Shown here piece after piece: positions 55,633 to 64,000 of a DNA stretch of 64,000 bases; position 1 is the first letter of the stretch; every line of letters begins with the position of its first letter. Made by a program: the position numbers and the translations under genes. The notes beneath the pieces are model-generated. The model had not been told where the DNA came from. It was given only the letters and a program-made list of their open reading frames with translations, and made no database searches. Source of the stretch: Puniceicoccales bacterium (GTDB lineage: Bacteria > Verrucomicrobiota > Verrucomicrobiia > Opitutales > JAIRLM01); the NCBI GenBank assembly GCA_031275345.1, contig JAISOW010000002.1, positions 1-64,000 of the forward strand, written 5' to 3'.

Positions 55633-56393
55633 CTGCGACTAGTTTTTGTTGCTAGACGAGGACTATCTTGGTTTCCTGGCGAAAGGCTGGTCTGTGTTCC
55701 AAGGTCGAAGGCTAGCCAATGGGCGTTTTTTTGCAATCCAGAGTGCTGCATTTGGAGCTGTGCATAGACAAAATGTTCACATGGGGACAGTGCAAGGCCC
55801 GTTTTTTCCATTGGCCCTGGTTTGATGCAAAGGACTCCATTTCCCATCTGTCCCATAATTGCGACAATGAGCAGTAAAGAATCGTTGGATAGCGGTAAAT
55901 CTTCCTCCGCGTAAAAACGACACACCCTGCTCCCTCGAAAATCTCCCAGCGTTATTGCTTTGCTTCTGTTCGCTAGACGTATGATCGAAATATCACAAAT
56001 GAATTTTTTAAGTTCTATTTTTGCATCAATTTTGGCATTTGTGTCGATGTTTTGCTCTGCACAAATGATTGTCATGGCATCGTCTATTGGCATATTGTCC
56101 GGAAAGAGTGTGCGGTCAAAAAGCTTGTTGATCCAAATTTTAGCGTTCTCCTCGAATAGCGTGCTGCCATCATCGACTGGAATAGTCTTTCCTAGGCGTT
56201 GGACAATGAACATGGCAATCGGGCCGGCAATGGCCATGCACGCACAGATGCCCACAAGGAGCCATGGGCCAAAGGTTTATGCAATAAAGGCCTTGCAGAG
56301 AAGTGTTATCGTCAATACGCCCATGAAAAAGGCCGTGGCCGCGGCTACTAGGCAAATCCTAGTCACCAAATTTTGATGACCAGAATTTGCCAT
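55599..56393 (-). pseudogene. Decayed Inc-like membrane protein gene (in-frame stop, truncated 3' end)
   Basis: From ATG 56393 the frame encodes 38 residues with a first hydrophobic helix (LVAAATAFFMGVLTITLL), then a TAA at 56277-56279. Without any frame change the second helix resumes directly (GPWLLVGICACMAIAGPIAM), followed by a ~180-residue soluble part (GKTIPVDDGSTLFEENAKIW onward). Together they would form a bilobed hydrophobic domain plus cytoplasmic domain, as in Inc proteins. A GTG at 56255 could start a shorter product. The last ~20 residues appear to run into the adjoining IS5-type fragment. I call it a pseudogene, with stop-codon reading error as the alternative. Confidence 0.6.
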
Positions 56394-56493
56394 AAATTCG
56401 CAGATTGCATTCTTCATATGAATATGCGTCTGGCAAATTTTTGAAAAGAAGCAACTTTTTTAAGTTTTATCGCGAATGCCATACTGGAATGCG

Positions 56494-57339
56494 CTACGCC
56501 GCAGCTGCTTCATCGGATAATTTTTTGGAAAGTTGCCCGCCGGCGATGAGTTCTTCGTCGGTTGGAAGTTGCAATCGCTTCCAATCGTTGGCCGTGACCT
56601 TGGCAGTGCTCACCAGTTCATGCCAACGTTTCCGCTGGCCTTCATCCATGCGGCACGTGCGCGGATGGCCCGGTGATAGCAGGAAATACATGGGAGCGCC
56701 CTTGTAGAACATTGTTTCCACAATTTTGAGAAAAAGCTGCACAATTTCTGTCAATTCATGCGGTTCCAATGACTCCAGCAGCACCAATCCTGCCTCTCGC
56801 ACTTCCCTATGCCTGGAATTAAGACCGTAGCAGGCAAAATCCCCTACACAATTTTTTAAAAATACCATGCGGGGTGCGGCATCGTCCAGCAATGCTGCTA
56901 TGCCACACCTGCGAACCTCTTCCCAGGCAAATGCAAGCACGTCGGAGCAGAATTTGGCCGCACGTTCCTCCATGTGTCGGTGAAGGACGCCGATGGAAAT
57001 TTTATTAAAAAAAATTGCCACAGCCCGCTGCACCTCCGGATATCTGCTCCGCAGCGTGAGACGCTTGAGCATTTCTCCATGGAGCCAAAAGGCGAGGTCC
57101 GCTTCCTGGGGCGTCAGCGTTGCAAGGTAGCGCACACTGACGTCGCGTAGATTTTCATACTTTGACGGAAGGGCGTGGTGACAAAATCTTCGCCCATGGC
57201 GTTCCACAATAATCGCCCTGGGTAGGGCGGGGTTGAGCAGGTCTTCATTGATCTCCGGTGGCTGATTCAGGGCGAGGGCAACGGTCTGCAGCGCATCCAC
57301 CAGCTGCCTACGCAATTCCATGTCATCCCGATCCATCAT
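56494..57339 (-). CDS. Soluble helical-repeat protein, family member 3 (putative effector)
   Basis: The 281-residue product has no membrane segment. It is all-helical with the repeat motif of the 31104 and 44182 proteins: SVRYLATLTPQEADLAF (residues 68-84) and GLVLLESLEPHELTEIV (184-200). A Cys/His pair near residue 53 (RFCHHAL) and a Glu/Ala-rich end are notable. No known family is recognised. It is divergent from the T3SS operon with only about 90 bases between, the position where gatekeeper genes sit in Yersinia, though it does not resemble YopN. Confidence 0.65.
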   Translation of the reverse strand: MMDRDDMELRRQLVDALQTVALALNQPPEINEDLLNPALPRAIIVERHGRRFCHHALPSKYENLRDVSVRYLATLTPQEADLAFWLHGEMLKRLTLRSRYPEVQRAVAIFFNKISIGVLHRHMEERAAKFCSDVLAFAWEEVRRCGIAALLDDAAPRMVFLKNCVGDFACYGLNSRHREVREAGLVLLESLEPHELTEIVQLFLKIVETMFYKGAPMYFLLSPGHPRTCRMDEGQRKRWHELVSTAKVTANDWKRLQLPTDEELIAGGQLSKKLSDEAAAA

Positions 57340-57427
57340 GTTGCGGCAGTTTCGGCCAGGGTCATGGGGCCGTCAACCCAAAAAGCAATTGACAGCGGCC
57401 ACTTCAAAGGCCAAACTATCTTTGGAC

Positions 57428-57799
57428 ATGTGGGGGGACGAGTTAGAGGTATTCGCACGGCGCCACTCCCTGCAAGATCTGGCACAGGACGAACATGGAG
57501 TTGCCAGAGCCAGTTTAGAAGGAGGAGCATGCGAGCTTTTTATCGACGCGTCCCGCAACACCTGTGCCAGCATCTACGTCCTTTTTCCCATGGACCGTCC
57601 ATCCGTTGCAACGCTGCTGCATGGATTGCAGCTCTGTGAACCGGCCAGGGTGGTGGGACATCCCATCCATTGCGTGTCCGATGGAGGTAGCCGGGTGGGA
57701 TTTCTCATCAATTTGGATGCAGCCCACATGCACGCCGATGCCATGGCCGTTGCATTGGCACAAATTTTACAGACCATGATCCGCATGCTGCATGGGTGA
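57428..57799 (+). CDS. SycN-like type III secretion chaperone
   Basis: The 123-residue product equals Yersinia SycN in length and shows the CesT/SycN fold pattern: an N-terminal helix, strands with ACELFIDASRNTCASIYVLFP, then GFLINLDAAHMHADAM and a C-terminal helix. In Yersinia, SycN chaperones the gatekeeper YopN and sits directly before yscX-yscY-yscV, the same order as here. ATG 57428 was chosen because the upstream frame overlaps the divergent gene. The stop overlaps the next gene as GTGA. Confidence 0.65.
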   Translation: MWGDELEVFARRHSLQDLAQDEHGVARASLEGGACELFIDASRNTCASIYVLFPMDRPSVATLLHGLQLCEPARVVGHPIHCVSDGGSRVGFLINLDAAHMHADAMAVALAQILQTMIRMLHG

Positions 57800-58257
57800 A
57801 AACAGCCATGAACAATCAACAGCCCCAGCAAAGACGTTCCCCTCCCATCAAGCCGGTGGATCCTGCCATCTATTCCTTCAACATTGGGCTTGTGAAAATT
57901 ACCACAAACCGCGGGCAGCCACGGCGGGCTGGGCTGCCATCCACCACGGAAATTCGGCCGAGCGTTGGCCGCATGGAACAGCGGCTGGATGCGATCGTTG
58001 ACATGACATCATTTGAATCCATTCTTTTGGATGCCCTGCGGCCGGATGTGAAGGATCGGGCCATGCTCGTGCCGGTCAACTTTCACAGCCGGCTCAATTC
58101 GCTGCGAAAATCCCTGCGCCGGGGATTGGCAAAAAAAAATGAAAAGGAAGAGGCGGAATTGGAAGCGCTGCTAACTGAGTTGGAATCCCAGCTGGCGGAG
58201 GAAACTGGTCGGAACGAGTTGCTGGAGCAATATCGGCTCACAATTTTGATTGGATGA
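57796..58257 (+). CDS. sctX: T3SS early substrate SctX (YscX-like)
   Basis: The 153-residue product resembles YscX mainly in its C-terminal half: a helix with FHSRLNSLRKSLRRGLAK, then a Glu/Leu helix (AELEALLTELESQLAEE), then a final LLEQYRLTILIG. The N-terminal half is Pro/Gln-rich and looks unfolded, as expected for an exported early substrate. YscX, YscY and YscV form a module at the export gate. GTG 57796 overlaps the chaperone stop by four bases. Identification rests on pattern and gene order rather than strong identity. Confidence 0.7.
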   Translation: MKTAMNNQQPQQRRSPPIKPVDPAIYSFNIGLVKITTNRGQPRRAGLPSTTEIRPSVGRMEQRLDAIVDMTSFESILLDALRPDVKDRAMLVPVNFHSRLNSLRKSLRRGLAKKNEKEEAELEALLTELESQLAEETGRNELLEQYRLTILIG

Positions 58258-58260
58258 GGT

Positions 58261-58827
58261 GTGAGGGGGAGCGATCGCGAGTTTTTGGAACTATTGGGGT
58301 ACCTCTATCTCCAGTACGGAAAGGTGGATGCGGCTCGCACGGTGTATGCCGTGCTCGTGGAACTGTCGGCCAGGCGGCCCATTCTGTCGCTCACCTATGC
58401 CTATTGCCTGGCCAGGACCGGACAGTACGCCGTGGCACTGCACCATTTGGACGAATTGGGGAACATTCCATTTGCGCTGAAAGAGCGCAGTGCCTATCTT
58501 TTGCTGCGGGGCAATGTGCTGTGGCACATGGGTCGTAGGGACGATGCACGGCTAGATCTTGAACATTTTTTGGCCGTGGAGCGGCGGCGGGCAAAGCTGC
58601 AGCCGACCAGGCTATCCCTCATCGTGCGGTCTGCCACGGAAAGGGCACGGAATGCGCGGCTGAACCACCGCGCTGCCACCGTCGCCAGGACATCGGCGGA
58701 TGGCACGGCGCGACGCCGACGGCGATCCGCCGGGCCGGCCTACAACGACGACGACGGCTTTATTCGCCGCATTCTAAGATTCATTGCCAGGAAGGAACTA
58801 AATCGTGAGCTTGTCGGATCGGATTGA
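58261..58827 (+). CDS. sctY: T3SS chaperone SctY (YscY-like TPR protein)
   Basis: The 188-residue product starts with DREFLELLGYLYLQYGKVDAA followed by a second and third TPR-like helix pair (YCLARTGQYAVALHHLDEL; LWHMGRRDDARLDLE), matching YscY, the TPR-fold partner of YscX. It has an extra ~70-residue Arg-rich tail (TARRRRRSAG) not seen in YscY. GTG 58261 follows sctX by three bases. Its 3' end overlaps the start of sctV by 23 bases. Confidence 0.78.
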   Translation: MRGSDREFLELLGYLYLQYGKVDAARTVYAVLVELSARRPILSLTYAYCLARTGQYAVALHHLDELGNIPFALKERSAYLLLRGNVLWHMGRRDDARLDLEHFLAVERRRAKLQPTRLSLIVRSATERARNARLNHRAATVARTSADGTARRRRRSAGPAYNDDDGFIRRILRFIARKELNRELVGSD

Positions 58828-60913
58828 GAGCGGAATTTTAAAGGTTAACCGGGTCAGTGACATTCTCCTGGCCGGGCTAATCATCCTTGTCCTGGCGCTC
58901 ATGATTGTGCCCCTCTCCGAGGGCGTGGTGGATCTGCTCATCGCAACAAATCTCACCATTTCCATGATCATGCTCATGATGTCGCTCTACATATCCGGCG
59001 TCCTAGCTTTTTCCACATTTCCCAGCCTACTCCTGTTCACCACACTATTCCGCATGGCGCTCAGCATTTCCACAACGCGAATGATCCTGCTCCACGCCAG
59101 TGCCGGAGAAATTATTTTTACGTTTGGAAACTTCGTCGTTGGAGGAAACTTCGTCGTCGGTGCCGTGATCTTTCTCATCATCATCATCGTCAATTTCCTT
59201 GTCATCACCAAGGGCTCGGAGCGCGTGGCAGAGGTGGGTGCCCGCTTCACCCTTGATGCCATGCCCGGCAAACAGATGTCGATCGACGCCGACATGCGGG
59301 CCGGGACCATCGACGTGGAGGAGGGAAAAAGGCGCAGGTCGAATCTGGAAAAGGAAAACCAGCTCTACGGCGCAATGGATGGGGCGATGAAGTTCGTCAA
59401 GGGGGATGCCATCTGCAGCTTGATCATCACAGCCATCAACATCATAGCCGGCCTCATCATCGGCGTCAGCCAAAAGGGCATGCCCATGGACAAGGCCCTC
59501 AAGGTGTACTCCATCCTAACCATCGGCGACGGGCTCGTTTCCCAAATTCCTGCCATCATGATTTCCATCACCGCCGGCATCATCGTCACCCGCGTTTCCT
59601 CCGAGGACAAGATGCCGCTGGGCAAGGAAGTTTTTAACCAGATCTTTAACCAGCCGAAGGCCATGATGCTGGCAGGTTCCATTGCCCTGCTCTTTGCCAT
59701 GCTGCCCGGCTTTCCAAAAGTTCCCTTCGTGGGCCTTGGCGTGACCATCTTCGTTGCCGGCCGCACATTTTTGAGCGGCACGGCTGGCAAAACGGGAAAG
59801 CAGCGAAAAAAGAAGTCGGCCAAGCCGGGCGTCAAGGGCGATGTGCAGTCAGCTACGCCGGAAAAAACCGAGGAGTCGGAAGAGCCATTCTCCGTCACCG
59901 TTCCCCTCATGCTGGACGTGGCATCGTCCATTGAATCATCCATCGAGGCAGAGACGCTCAACGAACAGCTGATGCAGGTGCGCAGGGCGCTGTACCATGA
60001 CCTGGGCGTGCCATTTCCCGGAATTCATCTGCGTTTTAATGAAAACTTGACGTCCGGCAGCTACCAAATTCTGCTGCAAGAAGTTCCCATTTCCCAGGGC
60101 AAGTTGGTTCCTGGCTCCGTAATCGTACGCGAGGCGAAGGAAAGTCTTCAAATGCTGGGCATTCCTTTCCAGGAAGAAACGCCATTTTTGCCGCACATCC
60201 AGACGCTGTGGGTGGCGGAAAAGTACATTCCACAGCTGGAGCGGACCGGCATCAAATTTCTTCGCACGCCGGAAATTTTTACCTACCATCTTTCCTTTGT
60301 CCTAAAACGCTACGCCGGAGATTTTATTGGACTGCAGGAAACGCGATTTTTGACGGAACAATTTGAAAAAAGTTCACCGGAAATTGTGCGGGAAGTCATG
60401 CGCGTGCTGCCGGTGCAAAAGATCACCGAGGTGCTGCAGCGACTGGTGCAGGAAGAAATTTCCATCCGCAATTTGAAGGCGATTTTGCAGGCGCTCATCG
60501 ACTGGGGACAGAAGGAAAAGGAACCGGTGCTGCTGGCCGACTACGTGCGCACAACAATGAAGCGCTACATCAGCTACAAATTCAGCGGTGGCCAAAACAT
60601 TTTGGCGGCCTACCTGCTGGATCCCACCATCGAAGATACCATCCGCAAGGCGATTCGCCAAACATCGGCCGGATCCTACCTGGCCCTCGAACCGGACATG
60701 GCCAAGCGCATTTTGCGCGGCATTCGCCAGGAGGTGGGTGACCTGGAACGTTTGTCGCAAAAGCCGGTGCTGCTCACGTCCATGGACATCCGACGCTACG
60801 TGCGCAAGCTGATCGAATTGGACCTCTACGACCTGCCCGTTCTATCCCACCAGGAACTTACCGAAGAAATTACCATCCAACCGCTCGGCCGCATCGTCCT
60901 GCCACGCGCCTAG
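58805..60913 (+). CDS. sctV: T3SS export-gate protein SctV (LcrD/YscV family)
   Basis: The 702-residue product has eight membrane segments in the first ~310 residues and a cytoplasmic nonamer-forming domain after that. Key motifs are ITKGSERVAEVGARFTLDAM, GKQMSIDADMRAGTIDVEE (the FHIPEP loop region) and GDGLVSQIPAIMISITAGI. It differs from FlhA in its virulence-type C-terminal domain. It lies with SctX and SctY, which marks a Ysc-type system. The GTG start has AAGGAA about ten bases upstream. The rest of the T3SS is outside the window. Confidence 0.95.
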   Translation: MSLSDRIESGILKVNRVSDILLAGLIILVLALMIVPLSEGVVDLLIATNLTISMIMLMMSLYISGVLAFSTFPSLLLFTTLFRMALSISTTRMILLHASAGEIIFTFGNFVVGGNFVVGAVIFLIIIIVNFLVITKGSERVAEVGARFTLDAMPGKQMSIDADMRAGTIDVEEGKRRRSNLEKENQLYGAMDGAMKFVKGDAICSLIITAINIIAGLIIGVSQKGMPMDKALKVYSILTIGDGLVSQIPAIMISITAGIIVTRVSSEDKMPLGKEVFNQIFNQPKAMMLAGSIALLFAMLPGFPKVPFVGLGVTIFVAGRTFLSGTAGKTGKQRKKKSAKPGVKGDVQSATPEKTEESEEPFSVTVPLMLDVASSIESSIEAETLNEQLMQVRRALYHDLGVPFPGIHLRFNENLTSGSYQILLQEVPISQGKLVPGSVIVREAKESLQMLGIPFQEETPFLPHIQTLWVAEKYIPQLERTGIKFLRTPEIFTYHLSFVLKRYAGDFIGLQETRFLTEQFEKSSPEIVREVMRVLPVQKITEVLQRLVQEEISIRNLKAILQALIDWGQKEKEPVLLADYVRTTMKRYISYKFSGGQNILAAYLLDPTIEDTIRKAIRQTSAGSYLALEPDMAKRILRGIRQEVGDLERLSQKPVLLTSMDIRRYVRKLIELDLYDLPVLSHQELTEEITIQPLGRIVLPRA

Positions 60914-60946
60914 CCACCAAACAACGAATGACGGCCGGATGGAGAT

Positions 60947-63838
60947 CTACGTTCGCCGAACAACGGTCGTTTGCTGCTTTGTTCCGCAGCATTTTTTGTA
61001 TTTTTTTCCACTGCCGCACGGACAAACGTCGTTGCGTCCCACCTGCCGAGCCGGAGCCGCCGATTCCTGTGGTGTGGGTGTGGCCACACCGCCACCCTTC
61101 GCATGGCCAATTTTTTCCAGCAAGGATTGAAAAGTTTGGAAACTACTTGCCGAGCGGAATAGACCATTGGCCACCTCCCGCCGCACCGCGGCAAGGAGCT
61201 GTTCAAATTGGCAAAATGCCTCCGCCTTGTACTCAAATAGTGGATTTTTTTGGGCATAGCTGCGCAGGTTGACACCGCGCCGCAGGTCATCCATTGCGGT
61301 GAGATGTCCCTGCCAGTGGCGGTCGATGGCAAGCAGGAGAAGAAAGCGTTCCAGGTGCCGCAGGTCATCGGGATTTTCCAGCAATTCCTTCATGCGGTAG
61401 GCCTGGCGGATGCGGTCCAGCATGGCATCTACCCGGCCATCCAGCGACAGCGGCTCCAGCGTGCTTCGCTCGATGGCAATCGGAAATGTTACGGCCAGCT
61501 GTGCCAGCGCATCATCCAGCGAACTGGTCCCATCCGCAACGCTGCGCAGCAAGGTTTGCAGGTGATCTCGAACAAATTCTTCCAAAAGTGTGCGAGGATT
61601 TTCCGTCCGCAGCACCTCGTTGCGCATGCCGTAGATAATTTCCCGCTGCACGTTGAGCACGTCGTCGTATTCGAGGAGGCGCTTGCGCAGAGCATAGTTT
61701 TGCTGCTCCACACGCCGCTGGGCATTGGCAATGGAACGGTTCAGCATGGGATGGGCCAGCACATCTCCTTCGTGAAATGTGCGATCCAGGAGCGCCGCAA
61801 TTGGTCCACGGCTGGCAAATAGCCGCATGAGATCGTCCTCCAGGGAAACATAGAACTTGGACGATCCGGGATCCCCCTGGCGAGCGCAGCGGCCGCGCAG
61901 CTGTCGATCGATGCGCCTGGATTCGTGCCGTTCCGTTCCCAGAACCTTCAAGCCGCCAAGGGCGGCCACCCCGTCGGCCAGGCGGATGTCGGTCCCACGG
62001 CCAGCCATGTTGGTTGCAATCGTGACGGCGCCAATTCCTCCAGCCTGGGCAATGATCCGCGCCTCCGCCTCGTGGAACTTGGCATTGAGAACGGTGTGGG
62101 GAAGATGCTTTGCCTGCAGCATTTTTGCCAGCAATTCCGACGTTTCAACCGCCGTCGTTCCCACCAGAATTGGCTGGCCACGGCCGTGGGCTTCCTCGAT
62201 GTCCCGCAGCACGGCGGCGTACTTTTCCCGCCTGGTTTTGTAGATTTCATCGTTGGCATCCAGCCGTCGACATGGCCGATTGGGAGGGATCACCACGACG
62301 GAAAGGTGGTAGATGTCGTAAAATTCCTGGGCTTCGGTCTCCGCCGTGCCCGTCATGCCGGCCAATCGCCCATAGAGCCGAAAATAGTTTTGAATGGTGA
62401 TGGTGGCATAGGTGCGGTTTTCTCCCCGAATGGCCAGGCGCTCCTTTGCCTCAATTGCCTGGTGCAGCCCATCGCTCCAGCGCCGACCCACCATGGCCCG
62501 GCCCGTATTGGAGTCCACGATCACCACCTGCCCTTCGTGGACAATGTAGTGCTGATCCCGCTCGTAGAGAGTATGGGCCCGAATGAGCTGGCCGATGCAG
62601 TGGATGCGTTCGCCGATGGCGTCGGCCTCGGCCGACCTGCGAATCTTTTCCCGCTGCCGCTCAACGGGATCCTTGGCTGGATCGCGGTCAATGTCCGCAT
62701 GGATGCTGACAAGATCCGGCAAGACAAACGCATCTGGGTCGCTGGGGTAGAGCGTTTGCCGGCCAAGTTCGGTAAGGTCAATCGCATTCTGCCGTTCGTC
62801 GACGGTAAAATAGAGCGATTCCTTCAATTGGAACCGTTCCTCCCGCCGCATTTCACTGTTCATTTCCCCGTCCAGCCGTTCGAGCTGCTTACCCAACGCA
62901 CTAGATTCCAGCAATTTGAGCAATTGACGGTGCTTTGGCATGCCCAGGTGGACGGCGTAGAGCTTTTTTACCGCCGCCTCCCTATCCTTCTCCAATAGAT
63001 CTTTGGCCTCGGCCACAAGACGGTTGCACAGGTGCAGCTGGGCCAGGGTCAAATTTTCCACCGCCGCATTTAATTCCTGGTACGGTGTCCGCCGCTCCTC
63101 ATCGACCGGTCCGGAAATGATCAGCGGCGTGCGCGCCTCGTCGATGAGCACAGAATCGATCTCATCCACGATGCAGTAGTGATGCCCCCGCTGCACCTGC
63201 TCATCGGCCGAATGGGCCAATCCATTGTCCCTCAGGTAGTCAAAGCCAAACTCCGCCGCCGTGCCATAGGTAATGTCACAGCCGTAGGCCAATTTTCGCG
63301 CCGCATTGTCCATGCCGTTCTGGATGCATCCCACCGTCAAGCCGAGCAGTTGAAACAATTTGCCCATCCACTCGGCGTCGCGGCGAGCCAGGTAATCATT
63401 GACCGTCACCAGCTGGCAATTTTTTCCGTCCAGTGCATTGAGATAGAGAGGTAGGGTTGCAACAAGGGTTTTTCCCTCACCGGTGGCCATTTCGGCAATT
63501 TTGCAAAAATGCAGGGCGATGCCGCCCATCAGCTGCACATCGTAGGGCACCATCTGCCATTCCATTTCTTCGCCACAGACGGTAAATTTTTTTCCACAAA
63601 GCCTGCGTGCCGCATTCATGGCTACGGCAAATGCCTCGGGTAGCAGGTCATTGAGCGTTGCACCGGCCGCCAGCCTGCTGCGAAACTCGCCGGTCTTTTC
63701 AGCCAACGCAGCATCGGACAACGCGCCATAGGCATCGTCCCAGCGATGAATTTTTTTTAGCAGTGGCTCACAGCGTTTCCAAAATTTGCGATGATGTCGG
63801 CCGGAAAAACGCCGCAAAATGCTTCCAATCCCCAACAT
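60947..63838 (-). CDS. secA: Preprotein translocase ATPase SecA
   Basis: The 963-residue motor drives SecYEG export. Walker A is ATGEGKT (near residue 118), the DEAD-like motif is VDEIDSVLIDEARTPLIISGP, and further helicase motifs include GTTAVETSELLAKML and TNMAGRGTDIRL. The C-terminal zinc-binding SEC-C motif is CPCGSGKKYKKCC. Length is typical. It converges with sctV, leaving 33 bases. The region upstream holds only its putative promoter. Confidence 0.95.
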   Translation of the reverse strand: MLGIGSILRRFSGRHHRKFWKRCEPLLKKIHRWDDAYGALSDAALAEKTGEFRSRLAAGATLNDLLPEAFAVAMNAARRLCGKKFTVCGEEMEWQMVPYDVQLMGGIALHFCKIAEMATGEGKTLVATLPLYLNALDGKNCQLVTVNDYLARRDAEWMGKLFQLLGLTVGCIQNGMDNAARKLAYGCDITYGTAAEFGFDYLRDNGLAHSADEQVQRGHHYCIVDEIDSVLIDEARTPLIISGPVDEERRTPYQELNAAVENLTLAQLHLCNRLVAEAKDLLEKDREAAVKKLYAVHLGMPKHRQLLKLLESSALGKQLERLDGEMNSEMRREERFQLKESLYFTVDERQNAIDLTELGRQTLYPSDPDAFVLPDLVSIHADIDRDPAKDPVERQREKIRRSAEADAIGERIHCIGQLIRAHTLYERDQHYIVHEGQVVIVDSNTGRAMVGRRWSDGLHQAIEAKERLAIRGENRTYATITIQNYFRLYGRLAGMTGTAETEAQEFYDIYHLSVVVIPPNRPCRRLDANDEIYKTRREKYAAVLRDIEEAHGRGQPILVGTTAVETSELLAKMLQAKHLPHTVLNAKFHEAEARIIAQAGGIGAVTIATNMAGRGTDIRLADGVAALGGLKVLGTERHESRRIDRQLRGRCARQGDPGSSKFYVSLEDDLMRLFASRGPIAALLDRTFHEGDVLAHPMLNRSIANAQRRVEQQNYALRKRLLEYDDVLNVQREIIYGMRNEVLRTENPRTLLEEFVRDHLQTLLRSVADGTSSLDDALAQLAVTFPIAIERSTLEPLSLDGRVDAMLDRIRQAYRMKELLENPDDLRHLERFLLLLAIDRHWQGHLTAMDDLRRGVNLRSYAQKNPLFEYKAEAFCQFEQLLAAVRREVANGLFRSASSFQTFQSLLEKIGHAKGGGVATPTPQESAAPARQVGRNDVCPCGSGKKYKKCCGTKQQTTVVRRT

Positions 63839-64000
63839 GACCGCGCATCATTTCTAGATCCGCGGGATGGTGAGTCAACGGTTCTTTCAAAAAAAGCTGG
63901 CACGGTCCGTGTATCGGCCACAAAAAAATTGCCCCAATTGCAATTTTTCACACATCCCATCCAGACTGCGGAAAATTTTTCTTGTTTTTTATGAACTGTG
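63839..64000. other. Upstream region of secA, no gene seen
   Basis: This 162-base end of the window is AT-rich with runs of A and T. I see no convincing ORF, promoter pair, hairpin or RNA gene in it. A neighbouring gene may begin beyond 64000. Confidence 0.5.

Noticed and set aside
59100-59170. Apparent duplication GNFVVGGNFVVG in SctV
   Set aside because: This is a normal conserved feature of the FlhA/SctV family, not a recent repeat.

Overview
This 64 kb window looks like part of a chromosome of a host-associated bacterium of the PVC group, most likely a verrucomicrobial (Opitutae-like) symbiont or parasite of a eukaryote. The evidence is a Ysc-type type III secretion (T3SS) block (SycN-like chaperone, SctX, SctY, SctV), a large pilin-leader protein of the kind found in verrucomicrobial Verru_Chthon cassettes, and T3SS chaperone-like and putative effector genes scattered among housekeeping genes. 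The placement is inference, because the window has no rRNA. Coding density is very high. Many genes overlap by 1-4 bases, and several convergent pairs overlap at their 3' ends.

Layout. 0.1-5.0 kb: an Inc-like membrane protein, then a minus-strand block of CNNM/CBS transporter, ispH, atpH-atpF-atpE and a MarC-family gene. 5.3-7.0: an MsbA-like ABC exporter. 7.1-10.2: a 1027-residue acidic, repeat-rich, two-TM putative effector. 10.3-18.9, plus strand: murA, an HTH protein, yggU, valS, rpsO, pnp, fabD. 18.9-25.3, minus strand: pyrH, frr, amidase, tgt, rodZ-like, a left-handed beta-helix protein, glgA. 25.4-28.8: tRNA-Gln, dprA, a CesT-type chaperone, tRNA-Gly, prfA. 28.8-37.7, minus strand: feoAB, a helical-repeat protein, a pilin-leader giant, a GT2 glycosyltransferase with a 10-bp tandem repeat, a hypothetical gene and rsmD. 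37.7-39.8: transketolase. 39.9-44.0: an IS5-type remnant, a FeoC-like gene, hisS, secG, a LolA-like gene, batD. 44.2-45.7: a second helical-repeat protein and a small ORF. 45.7-49.6: ftsH and two GT2 genes. 49.7-55.4: a complete tripartite RND efflux operon. 55.4-56.4: a second IS5-type fragment next to a decayed Inc-like gene. 56.5-57.3: a third helical-repeat protein. 57.4-60.9: the T3SS block. 60.9-63.8: secA.

How it fits together. The housekeeping genes cover translation, envelope synthesis, Sec export and iron uptake. Around them sit genes that look like the equipment of an intracellular lifestyle: an export-gate module, two CesT-fold chaperones, three proteins sharing an LLxxLxxxDR-type helical motif, two proteins with bilobed hydrophobic domains (one broken), and a Ser/Glu-rich protein with kinase-type RRxS motifs. 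The most promising undescribed component is this dispersed putative effector set. Secretion itself is not shown by the sequence.
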